24,569 bases of DNA from QFOX01 sp044237845 (GTDB taxonomy: Bacteria; Pseudomonadota; Alphaproteobacteria; Rickettsiales; UBA3002). The notes below the pieces were generated by a model that was given only the letters and a program-made list of their open reading frames with translations, was not told where the DNA came from and did not search any database. Within the stretch, counting starts at the first letter, position 1. Each line of letters starts with the position of its first letter. The position numbers and the translations under genes are program-made. Where the stretch lies: positions 1-24,569 of the forward strand of contig JBIIEL010000031.1 in NCBI GenBank assembly GCA_044237845.1. Direction: 5' to 3'. Shown here one piece after another: positions 1 through 6,150 of the stretch.

Positions 1-592
1 CCTTGCCTTCTGCTTTTTTACGCGCTTCAGGGTCCTCTTTCACTAAAAGTCCTGTAGTTGCACCTGCAAGCACTAGCGCGCCAATCCAAAAATCGCTGTT
101 CATGCTAATGAGGCCATCGCGATTTAATTTCTTCGGTAAGAAAGGAGCACGCTCTACACCTGTATTCTTGAGCGAACCATGCAATAATATTGCCGCCCCT
201 ATCGCGTACATCGCATTCAGCATCTCAGATGGGTGCTCATAAAGAAACTGGGACACATGCCCCATAAACGATTTCTTTTTCAGCAATTGTGATTGCGCAC
301 GCGCGTCGTCAGGAATTTCGACGCCTTTTTGTTTTAGATAATGCTCAAGCTTCGATGCTTGAATTTTTAATTGCTCTTCAGGGTTTGGGTTACCCCATAT
401 CGCGGCAAAAATACCGCCAAGGAACCAAATAATTGCACCTTGAACCGTTGATTTACCATCTTTGCCACGAGCCATGCCCGCAGCGACCATTGAAACATCG
501 CCTACCATATAGCTGTAACCAGCAATCTTGAGGCTTTTATCCTTCAAGCTGGTCTTCTTCTCTGGCGTTTCTGTGACGGGTTGTTCGGTCAA
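1..592 (-). CDS. Orphan membrane protein, 3' end cut by window edge
   Basis: I do not recognise this protein. The minus-strand frame is open from a TTG at 592-590 to the window edge (197 codons, no stop). The TTG start is well supported: AGGAG lies 6 bases upstream and an in-frame TAG follows just upstream of that, so no longer start is possible. The product starts with a charged stretch rich in Lys and Thr (TEQPVTETPEKK), followed by hydrophobic segments: one around residues 53-66 (AIIWFLGGIFAAIW), one near 125-142 (MLNAMYAIGAAILLHG), and one near 170-187 (DFWIGALVLAGATTGLL). It therefore looks like a small inner-membrane protein. Its codon use is AT-richer than the symporter next door, which hints at acquisition. 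A tandem 11-bp TGTCACA-type site lies about 33-54 bases upstream of the start. No function is assigned. Confidence 0.72.
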   Translation of the reverse strand, partial: MTEQPVTETPEKKTSLKDKSLKIAGYSYMVGDVSMVAAGMARGKDGKSTVQGAIIWFLGGIFAAIWGNPNPEEQLKIQASKLEHYLKQKGVEIPDDARAQSQLLKKKSFMGHVSQFLYEHPSEMLNAMYAIGAAILLHGSLKNTGVERAPFLPKKLNRDGLISMNSDFWIGALVLAGATTGLLVKEDPEARKKAEGK

Positions 593-624
593 TGCGGTCT
601 CCTATTCTTCTAATGTACCAGAGA

Positions 625-646
625 ATTGTGACAAACGTGTGACAAT
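625..646 (-). promoter_or_regulatory. Pho-box-like tandem 11-bp site upstream of the 592 gene
   Basis: On the plus strand TGTGACA occurs at 627-633 and again at 638-644, exactly 11 bp apart. On the minus strand these read as two TGTCACA half-sites pointing at the orphan gene that starts at 592. Two direct 7-mers with an 11-bp period match the known geometry of PhoB boxes and of other OmpR-family response-regulator sites. A TACATT that could serve as a -10 lies 7 bases past the second 11-mer in the gene's direction. That this is a binding site is inference. Confidence 0.55.
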
Positions 647-727
647 GAGCGAAGAAAGTTGCTTTCTTTGCAAGAGGCTTATATTGCTAACCACAAGCTA
701 CATTCCTTATAAAAATCAGGAGCATTT

Positions 728-2119
728 ATGGATATCTCGGCTGCCGTGCAATCTGCGTTGACCCCGCTTGTATCGGCGCTTTCGAGCGTGTTGTTCTATG
801 AGGTGGCGGGGTTTCCGCTCATCGTGCTGTGGCTGATGTCGGCGGCGGTGTTTTTCACCATCTATCTGCGCGGGGTGAATTTCCGCCTGCTGCCGCATTC
901 TATTTCGCTCATCACGGCGAAAAAAGCGGCGGGCACGGCCAAGGGCGAGATCAGCCCGCTGCAGGCGATGCTCTCGGCGGTCTCGGCGACGGTAGGGCTT
1001 GGCTCGATCGCGGGCGTGTCGGTCGCGGTGGTGCTCGGCGGCCCGGGCGCGATTTTCTGGATCGTGGTAATGGGCCTGCTCGGCATGGCCACCAAATTTG
1101 CGGAGGTCACCCTCTCCATGCAATACCGCAAGGTGGATGCGGACGGTAAAATCCAGGGCGGCCCGATTCAGTATCTGCATGACGGGCTGAAGGAGAAAGG
1201 CCTCGGCGGGCTGGGGCGCATCCTCGCGACCGTGTTTGCGATTTTCTGCCTCGGCGGCGCGTTTGGCGGCGGCAACATGTTCCAGTCGAACCAGACGGTG
1301 AAAATCCTCACCCATGAAATCCCGTCACTGGCTGGGCATGCGTGGGTTATCTCCGCCGCATTCGCGGCGATTGTCGGCCTGGTGCTGTTTGGCTCCATCA
1401 AACGCATCGCGAAAGTGGCGGAGGCCGTGGCGCCCGCGAAGGGGCTGGTCTATCTCGCCTGTGCCATCATCATCGTCGGCGCGAATATCGAAGCGCTGCC
1501 CGGCGCGCTGTCGAGCATTATACATGGCGCATTTACAGGTGAAGCGGTGCAAGGCGGCTTCCTCGGCATGCTGATTATCGCCTTCAAACGCGCGCTGTTC
1601 GCGAACGAGGCCGGGCTTGGCTCCGCCCCCATCGCCCACGCCGCCGCACAGGTGGATGAACCCGCGCGCGAAGGCTCCCTCGCTCTCATCGAGCCGCTGT
1701 TTGCGGCCTTTATCGCGCTACTGACTGGCCTCATGGTCACCGTCACCGGCGCGCATCTCGGTGCATCGGCGGATGACGGCGTGCTCATCGCCGCCAATGC
1801 ATTTGCTACCGTCAGCCCGTGGTTCACCGTCATGCTCGCGGTGAACGTGTTCCTGTTCGCCTATGGCACCACCATCGGCTGGAGCTATTACGGCGAAATC
1901 GCGTGGAAGCATCTGTTCGGCAAGCTCGATATCCGGCTGTATTACGTGCTCTACACGCTGGCCTGCTTTGTCGGAGGTATCATCAATTTCGGCGTGGTGC
2001 TCGATCTGTCGGACCTGTTCATCCTCGGCATGGCACTGCCGAACATCGTGGCGCTCTACCTGCTGCGCGGCAAAATCAAATCCGCGATGGATCGCTACAT
2101 GGCGACGCTGGCGAAATAG
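728..2119 (+). CDS. Sodium:alanine/glycine symporter family (AGCS) transporter
   Basis: This is a 463-residue polytopic inner-membrane protein of the alanine/glycine:cation symporter family, importing a small neutral amino acid with Na+ (or H+). Family signatures are visible: the GVNFRLLPHS region near residue 54, the conserved Gly/Ala-rich GLGSIAGVSVAVVLGGPGAIFW stretch around residues 91-112, KFAEVTLSMQYRK, GGPIQYL, and the hallmark FANEAGLGSAPIAHAAA near residue 290. About ten or eleven hydrophobic segments span the whole length, and the length is normal for the family. AGGAG at 718-722 sits 5 bases before the ATG. The gene is monocistronic and ends at a strong hairpin at 2122-2156. The exact substrate (alanine, glycine, serine or glutamine) cannot be read from the sequence, so I give no symbol. 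Confidence 0.93.
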   Translation: MDISAAVQSALTPLVSALSSVLFYEVAGFPLIVLWLMSAAVFFTIYLRGVNFRLLPHSISLITAKKAAGTAKGEISPLQAMLSAVSATVGLGSIAGVSVAVVLGGPGAIFWIVVMGLLGMATKFAEVTLSMQYRKVDADGKIQGGPIQYLHDGLKEKGLGGLGRILATVFAIFCLGGAFGGGNMFQSNQTVKILTHEIPSLAGHAWVISAAFAAIVGLVLFGSIKRIAKVAEAVAPAKGLVYLACAIIIVGANIEALPGALSSIIHGAFTGEAVQGGFLGMLIIAFKRALFANEAGLGSAPIAHAAAQVDEPAREGSLALIEPLFAAFIALLTGLMVTVTGAHLGASADDGVLIAANAFATVSPWFTVMLAVNVFLFAYGTTIGWSYYGEIAWKHLFGKLDIRLYYVLYTLACFVGGIINFGVVLDLSDLFILGMALPNIVALYLLRGKIKSAMDRYMATLAK

Positions 2120-2121
2120 GC

Positions 2122-2156
2122 AAAAAAATAGCACCCCAAACGAGGTGCTATTTTTT
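2122..2156. terminator. Bidirectional intrinsic terminator
   Basis: The stem A-tract + TAGCACC (2122-2135) pairs with GGTGCTA + T-tract (2144-2156), loop 2136-2143. The A-tract and T-tract make it a good Rho-independent terminator in both directions. It closes the symporter gene on the plus strand. On the minus strand it starts 3 bases past the encoded CCA of tRNA-Lys, so it serves both genes. Confidence 0.85.
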
Positions 2157-2158
2157 AG

Positions 2159-2234
2159 TGGTGAGTCGGGTGGGGATCGAACCCACGACAACACGATTAA
2201 AAGTCGTGTGCTCTACCAACTGAGCTACCGACTC
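2159..2234 (-). tRNA. tRNA-Lys (anticodon TTT)
   Basis: On the minus strand this is a 76-base cloverleaf including an encoded CCA. The acceptor GAGTCGG pairs with CCGACTC, the discriminator is A, the D stem is GCTC/GAGC, the anticodon stem is CACGA/TCGTG with loop CTTTTAA (anticodon TTT), and the T stem is GTGGG/CCCAC with loop TTCGATC. Positions 8-9 are TA. It decodes AAA and AAG. A terminator hairpin follows directly. Confidence 0.96.
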
Positions 2235-2265
2235 ACACCGCTTTTGTTACCAAAAACGAAGGGCG

Positions 2266-2293
2266 AACTTACGGATAATCTATTGATTGTCAA
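2266..2293 (-). promoter_or_regulatory. Putative promoter of tRNA-Lys
   Basis: On the minus strand a perfect -35 TTGACA (2293-2288) is followed after 16 bases by TAAGTT (2271-2266), a weak -10. The predicted start would be about 25 bases before the mature tRNA. It lies in the 76-base gap after tgt, so tRNA-Lys probably has its own promoter. Confidence 0.5.
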
Positions 2294-2310
2294 GCGTGCG
2301 ATGCGGTTTT

Positions 2311-3435
2311 TTACAGCGGCGGCAGATCGCCCTTTGCCCAGCCCGCGCGCAACAACGCCGCATGCGCAGATAACTGCCCTTTTTCGATAGCTGTGCGAAT
2401 GCCCGCCATCAGCTCCTGATAGTAATGCAGGTTATGCAGCGTCAGCAGCATCGGCCCCAGCATTTCGCCCGCTTTGAACAGATGATGCAGGTATGCGCGG
2501 CTGTATTGCAGACTCGTCGGCGAGGTCGAATTCGGGTCGAGCGGGCGCGGGTCATCCGCATGGCGGGCATTGCGCAGATTGATCTCACCCATGCTGGTAT
2601 ACGCCCGCGCATTGCGGCCAGAACGAGTGGGAATCACGCAGTCGAACATGTCGATCCCCCGCTCCACCGCACCCAGAATATCGTCCGGCTTGCCCACCCC
2701 CATCAAATAACGGGGTTTATCTGTCGCGACAGCAGGCAGGGTGAAATCGAGCACGCGGAACATCATCTCCTGCCCCTCACCCACTGCGAGGCCGCCGATG
2801 GCAATGCCATCGAACCCGATCGCTTGCAGCGCGGCGACGGATTTGAGGCGCAGATGCTCGTATACACCACCCTGCACAATGCCAAACAGCGCGTAACCGT
2901 CGCGTTTGATAAACGCGTCTTTACTCCGCGCCGCCCAGCGCATCGACATTTCCATCGAGTCTTCGGCCTGTTTTTCGGTGGCGGGGAACGGCGTGCATTC
3001 ATCCAGCGCCATGGTGATGGTGCTGCCGAGCAGATGCTGGATTTCCATCGAGCGCTCGGGCGATAGCTCATACGACGCGCCGTCGATATGCGATTGGAAG
3101 GTCACGGCCTTCTCCGTCAGCTTGCGCAAGCCCGCCAGCGACATCACCTGAAACCCGCCGGAATCCGTGAGAATCGGTTTGTTCCAGTTCATGAACTTGT
3201 GCAGCCCGCCGAGGCGCGCAATCCGCTCCGCCGTTGGTCGCAGCATCAAATGATAGGTGTTGCCGAGCAAGATATCCGCCCCCGTTGCCGCCACCTGCTC
3301 GGGGTACATTGCCTTCACCGTCGCCGCCGTGCCCACCGGCATAAACGCAGGTGTACGAATCTCCCCATGCGCGGTCGTGATGACGCCGGTGCGGGCGTTT
3401 TTATCGGTGGCCTTGATGGAAAAGCGAATGCTCAT
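2311..3435 (-). CDS. tgt: tRNA-guanine transglycosylase (queuosine pathway), zinc cysteines replaced
   Basis: This enzyme swaps guanine-34 of GUN-anticodon tRNAs for preQ1 in the cytosol. At 374 residues it has normal bacterial length. Active-site elements are intact: TDSGGFQVMSL (Asp91), the ALDECT pocket (Asp145, Cys147), GIVQGG (Gln188), IGGLAVGEG, and the nucleophile in DMFDCVIPTRSGRNA (Asp265). The odd part is the structural zinc site. The usual CxCxxC that follows RPLDP reads instead as N-S-T-S-P-T-S, so Ser303, Ser305 and Ser308 stand where cysteines are expected; the partner His334 in LLTLHN is kept. The ATG overlaps the queA stop as ATGA, indicating translational coupling with the next enzyme of the pathway. 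Function is likely retained, given the intact catalytic core. Confidence 0.95.
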   Translation of the reverse strand: MSIRFSIKATDKNARTGVITTAHGEIRTPAFMPVGTAATVKAMYPEQVAATGADILLGNTYHLMLRPTAERIARLGGLHKFMNWNKPILTDSGGFQVMSLAGLRKLTEKAVTFQSHIDGASYELSPERSMEIQHLLGSTITMALDECTPFPATEKQAEDSMEMSMRWAARSKDAFIKRDGYALFGIVQGGVYEHLRLKSVAALQAIGFDGIAIGGLAVGEGQEMMFRVLDFTLPAVATDKPRYLMGVGKPDDILGAVERGIDMFDCVIPTRSGRNARAYTSMGEINLRNARHADDPRPLDPNSTSPTSLQYSRAYLHHLFKAGEMLGPMLLTLHNLHYYQELMAGIRTAIEKGQLSAHAALLRAGWAKGDLPPL

Positions 3436-4469
3436 GAGGCTCTCTCTAGCAAACTCGTGTCGCCATAGGAATAGAAACGATAGGATGCGGCGATGGCGTG
3501 GGCGTAGGCGGCGTGCATGCGTTCCAGCCCCGCGAAGGCGGAGACCAGCATAAACAGTGAGGATTTGGGCAGGTGGAAGTTGGTCATCAGCCGATCCACG
3601 ATTTTAAAGCGATAGCCGGGGGTGATAAAAATGCCCGTTTCCCCAGCAAAAGGTGCAAGATTGCCATCCTCCCCCGCGACAGATTCGAGAATGCGTAAGC
3701 TGGTGGTACCCACGGCGACTACCTTACCGCCCCTCGCACGCGCCGTGTTGATGGTTTCTGCGGCCTCGGCACTCACCTCAATCCACTCGCGATGCATCAC
3801 GTGGTCGTCTGTATCCTCCACCTTCATCGGCTGGAAAGTGCCCGCGCCAACATGCAGCGTTACGAAGGCGGTGATCACGCCGCGCGTGCGCAAGGCATCA
3901 AGCAACTCCGGCGTGAAATGCAGCCCCGCCGTGGGTGCTGCCACCGAGCCATCCTGCGCGGCGTAGACGGTTTGGTATTGCTCCTTATCCGCCGCTTCGT
4001 CTGCCCGCGCGATATAAGGCGGCAGCGGCATATGGCCGTGCGCATGCAGCTTCGCAAACAGCCTCGGCGCATCGTAAGCGAACGAGAGAATCACCTGCCC
4101 GTCTTCCGTGCGCCCGTCCACCTTCGCAGAAAAATCTTCCGCGAATGCGAGTGCCATCCCCTCTTTCAGCTTACGCGCTGGCTTGGCGAACGCAGTCCAC
4201 ACTGCATGTGCGGCGTTATTATCGACAGGCTGATGCAGCAGCACTTCGATTTTTCTGCCGTTTACCTCTGCAAAAAGGCGCGCGGGAATCACGCGGCTAT
4301 TGTTCATCACCAGCACATCACCCGCATTGATCATTGTCGGAAGATCACGCACCTGCAGGTCACGCAGTGACTCGCTGACATGCAGAAGCCTCGCGGAATC
4401 ACGCGGGTTCACGGGCGCATAGGCAATGCGTTCCGGCGGCAGGTCGAAATCGAACAGGTCAACGCGCAT
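3432..4469 (-). CDS. queA: S-adenosylmethionine:tRNA ribosyltransferase-isomerase
   Basis: QueA transfers and isomerises the ribosyl part of SAM onto preQ1 in tRNA to give epoxyqueuosine, the step after tgt. The 345-residue protein shows family landmarks in order: an N-terminal DFDLPPERIA, DVLVMNNSRVIPARLF near residue 53, VAAPTAGLHFT near 176, HVGAGTFQPM near 205, MHREWIEV, VVAVGTTSLRILE near 250, the FITPGYRFKIVD and TNFHLPKSSLFMLVSAFAG region near 275-310, and the C-terminal YRFYSYGDTSLL. It starts 8 bases after the stop of the cytosolic cyclophilin and overlaps tgt by 4 bases, so it is an internal member of the gyrA-to-tgt operon. Confidence 0.96.
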   Translation of the reverse strand: MRVDLFDFDLPPERIAYAPVNPRDSARLLHVSESLRDLQVRDLPTMINAGDVLVMNNSRVIPARLFAEVNGRKIEVLLHQPVDNNAAHAVWTAFAKPARKLKEGMALAFAEDFSAKVDGRTEDGQVILSFAYDAPRLFAKLHAHGHMPLPPYIARADEAADKEQYQTVYAAQDGSVAAPTAGLHFTPELLDALRTRGVITAFVTLHVGAGTFQPMKVEDTDDHVMHREWIEVSAEAAETINTARARGGKVVAVGTTSLRILESVAGEDGNLAPFAGETGIFITPGYRFKIVDRLMTNFHLPKSSLFMLVSAFAGLERMHAAYAHAIAASYRFYSYGDTSLLERAS

Positions 4470-4477
4470 AGCGAATG

Positions 4478-4981
4478 CTATGCAGCCACAGCCACGTCTG
4501 CTGCCACTTTCACGCTGATCATTTTGTCGGGATTCGCAGGCGGTTCTCCGCGGGCGATTTTATCGACATGCTCCATGCCCGAGATGACCTGTCCCCATGC
4601 GGTATATTGCCCGTCGAGGAAATAGGCGGATTTGAAGCAGATGAAGAACTGCGAGTCGGCGCTATCGACATTCATCGCGCGCGCCATGGAACAGATACCA
4701 CGATCATGCGGCGTTTTGTTAAATTCCGCCTTCAGGTTTTTGCCCGAGCCGCCGGTGCCGGTGCCCGTCGGGTCGCCGGTTTGCGCCATAAAGCCTTCAA
4801 TCACGCGGTGGAAGACGATACCGTCGTAAAACCCTTCGCGCGCGAGTTCGCGAATGCGCTTCACATGCTTCGGCGCCCAATCGGGGCGGAGTTGAATGGT
4901 CACAGTGCCATCCTTCAGCTCGATCAGCAGTTTGTTTTCCGGCGAATCGAGCGGGATTTCTTTTTTATCTTTCTTAGCCAT
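4478..4981 (-). CDS. Cytosolic cyclophilin-type peptidyl-prolyl isomerase
   Basis: This 167-residue protein is essentially a bare cyclophilin domain that speeds cis-trans isomerisation of Xaa-Pro bonds. The N-terminus (MAKKDKKEIP) is charged and has no signal peptide, so it should stay in the cytosol. Catalytic-fold motifs are plain: FYDGIVFHRVIEGFMAQTGDPTGTGTGG, with the FHRV arginine and the FMxQ strand, then the SQFFICF core strand and LDGQYTAWGQVISGM. The cyclosporin-contact tryptophan is Tyr/Phe-like here, as in most bacterial enzymes. It lies 11 bases downstream of a second, secreted cyclophilin with near-identical core motifs, so the pair is a tandem duplication that split into two compartments. 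I leave the symbol empty because ppiA/ppiB usage is inconsistent in this group. Confidence 0.93.
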   Translation of the reverse strand: MAKKDKKEIPLDSPENKLLIELKDGTVTIQLRPDWAPKHVKRIRELAREGFYDGIVFHRVIEGFMAQTGDPTGTGTGGSGKNLKAEFNKTPHDRGICSMARAMNVDSADSQFFICFKSAYFLDGQYTAWGQVISGMEHVDKIARGEPPANPDKMISVKVAADVAVAA

Positions 4982-4992
4982 GATGCTCTCTC

Positions 4993-5586
4993 CTAATTCT
5001 TGCTCGCTGGGGTTGCTGCGGCTGCAGGTGCCGCCTGCTTGCCATCCGCATCCGCCGCGACTTTCAGGCTGATGATTTTGTCGGGGTTGGTCACGCTGCC
5101 ATTGTCTGCTGCGTCGCCTTTTTTGATTTTATCGACCAGCTCCATGCCTTCGACCACCTGGCCGAACACGGTATATTGGCCATCGAGGAAGCTCGATGGT
5201 TTGAAGCAGATGAAAAACTGCGAGTTTGCGCTATCTGGGCTGCCTGCGCGCGCCATCGAAAGCGTGCCGCGCACATGCTTCGCGCTGCTGAATTCGGCTT
5301 TGAGGTCGTGCAGTTTGCTGCCGCCCATGCCGGTGCCGGTCGGGTCGCCCGTTTGTGCCATGAAGCCTTCGATCACGCGGTGGAACACGATGCCGTCGTA
5401 GAATTTCTCACGCGCGAGTTGCTTGATGCGCGCGACATGGTTCGGCGCGAGATCCGGGCGCAGCTCGATCACCACGCGGCCGTCTTTCAGCTCAAGATAG
5501 AGCGTGTTCTCCGGGTCGCGCGCGGGCGCGGCCTGAGCAGTACTGGCAAGCATCAAGAGGCTGGCAATCATGGAAAATAGGCGCAT
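4993..5586 (-). CDS. Secreted (periplasmic) cyclophilin-type peptidyl-prolyl isomerase
   Basis: At 197 residues this is a cyclophilin domain preceded by a signal peptide: MRLFSMIASLLMLASTAQAA has a basic start, a hydrophobic core and an AQA-A cleavage site near residue 19-20, so the mature enzyme should fold proteins in the periplasm. The domain carries FYDGIVFHRVIEGFMAQTG, GGSKLHDLKAEF, SQFFICF and LDGQYTVFGQVVEGMELVDKI. A low-complexity Ala-rich tail (about 20 residues, ending AAAATPASKN) is absent from its cytosolic neighbour. The start has AAAGGAG about 6 bases upstream. A 69-base gap with a small hairpin separates it from coaD, the largest gap in this operon, so it may have extra regulation there. 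Confidence 0.93.
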   Translation of the reverse strand: MRLFSMIASLLMLASTAQAAPARDPENTLYLELKDGRVVIELRPDLAPNHVARIKQLAREKFYDGIVFHRVIEGFMAQTGDPTGTGMGGSKLHDLKAEFSSAKHVRGTLSMARAGSPDSANSQFFICFKPSSFLDGQYTVFGQVVEGMELVDKIKKGDAADNGSVTNPDKIISLKVAADADGKQAAPAAAATPASKN

Positions 5587-5632
5587 AGAAACTCCTTTGT
5601 TTTTGGAAAAAAGGTGATAGCGGGGTTTTGTT

Positions 5633-5648
5633 ATGGGCGCAAGCCCAT
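5633..5648. other. Short hairpin in the coaD-cyclophilin gap
   Basis: A perfect 6-bp stem ATGGGC/GCCCAT surrounds a 4-base loop, 8 bases past the coaD stop on the minus strand. No T-tract follows on either strand, so it is not a standard terminator. It could slow polymerase or mark an mRNA processing or stability point inside the operon; that is inference. Confidence 0.3.
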
Positions 5649-5655
5649 CTGCTGA

Positions 5656-6150
5656 TTAGCTGATGAATTCCTGCATCATCGCTTCGACCACATGGGGTGA
5701 GACGAATTTGCCAACATCGCCACCGAGGCGGCCAATCTGCTTCACAAAACGGCTGGAGATAAAATGCGTGGCATCGCTCGCGGTGAGGAACACCGTTTCG
5801 ATTTCCGGCGCGATCTTATTGTTCACACTCGCCATTTGGAATTCATATTCAAAATCCGATACCGCCCGCAGGCCACGAATGAGCAGCTTCGCCCCCTCTT
5901 CTTGCGCGAAATTGACCAGCAGGCCGGAGAACGGCTTCACCACCACACGGCTCGCTTCCACGCCGAGCGATTCCACATCCTTTGCCACCAGCGCAGCCCG
6001 CATATTCACATCAAACATCGGCTGCTTGGCGGAATCGAGTGCCACACCAATCACCAGCTTATCCACCACGCGCAAGGCGCGGCGGATGATATCCATATGC
6101 CCAAACGTAATCGGGTCGAACGTGCCGGGATAGATGCCAATGCGTTGCAT
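5656..6150 (-). CDS. coaD: Phosphopantetheine adenylyltransferase
   Basis: CoaD joins 4'-phosphopantetheine and ATP to make dephospho-CoA, the penultimate step of coenzyme A synthesis. The 164-residue length is typical. Nucleotidyltransferase signatures are present: GTFDPITFGHMDII near residue 9 (the T/HxGH motif, here TFGH), the substrate-contact region KPFSGLLVNFA, LLIRGLRAVSDFEYEFQMA near residue 88, and the C-terminal ISSRFVKQIGRLGGDV (the ISSTxxR-like ATP site). The ATG shares one base with the gyrA stop (TAATG), so translation is coupled to gyrA. The order gyrA-coaD is common in alphaproteobacteria. Confidence 0.96.
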   Translation of the reverse strand: MQRIGIYPGTFDPITFGHMDIIRRALRVVDKLVIGVALDSAKQPMFDVNMRAALVAKDVESLGVEASRVVVKPFSGLLVNFAQEEGAKLLIRGLRAVSDFEYEFQMASVNNKIAPEIETVFLTASDATHFISSRFVKQIGRLGGDVGKFVSPHVVEAMMQEFIS

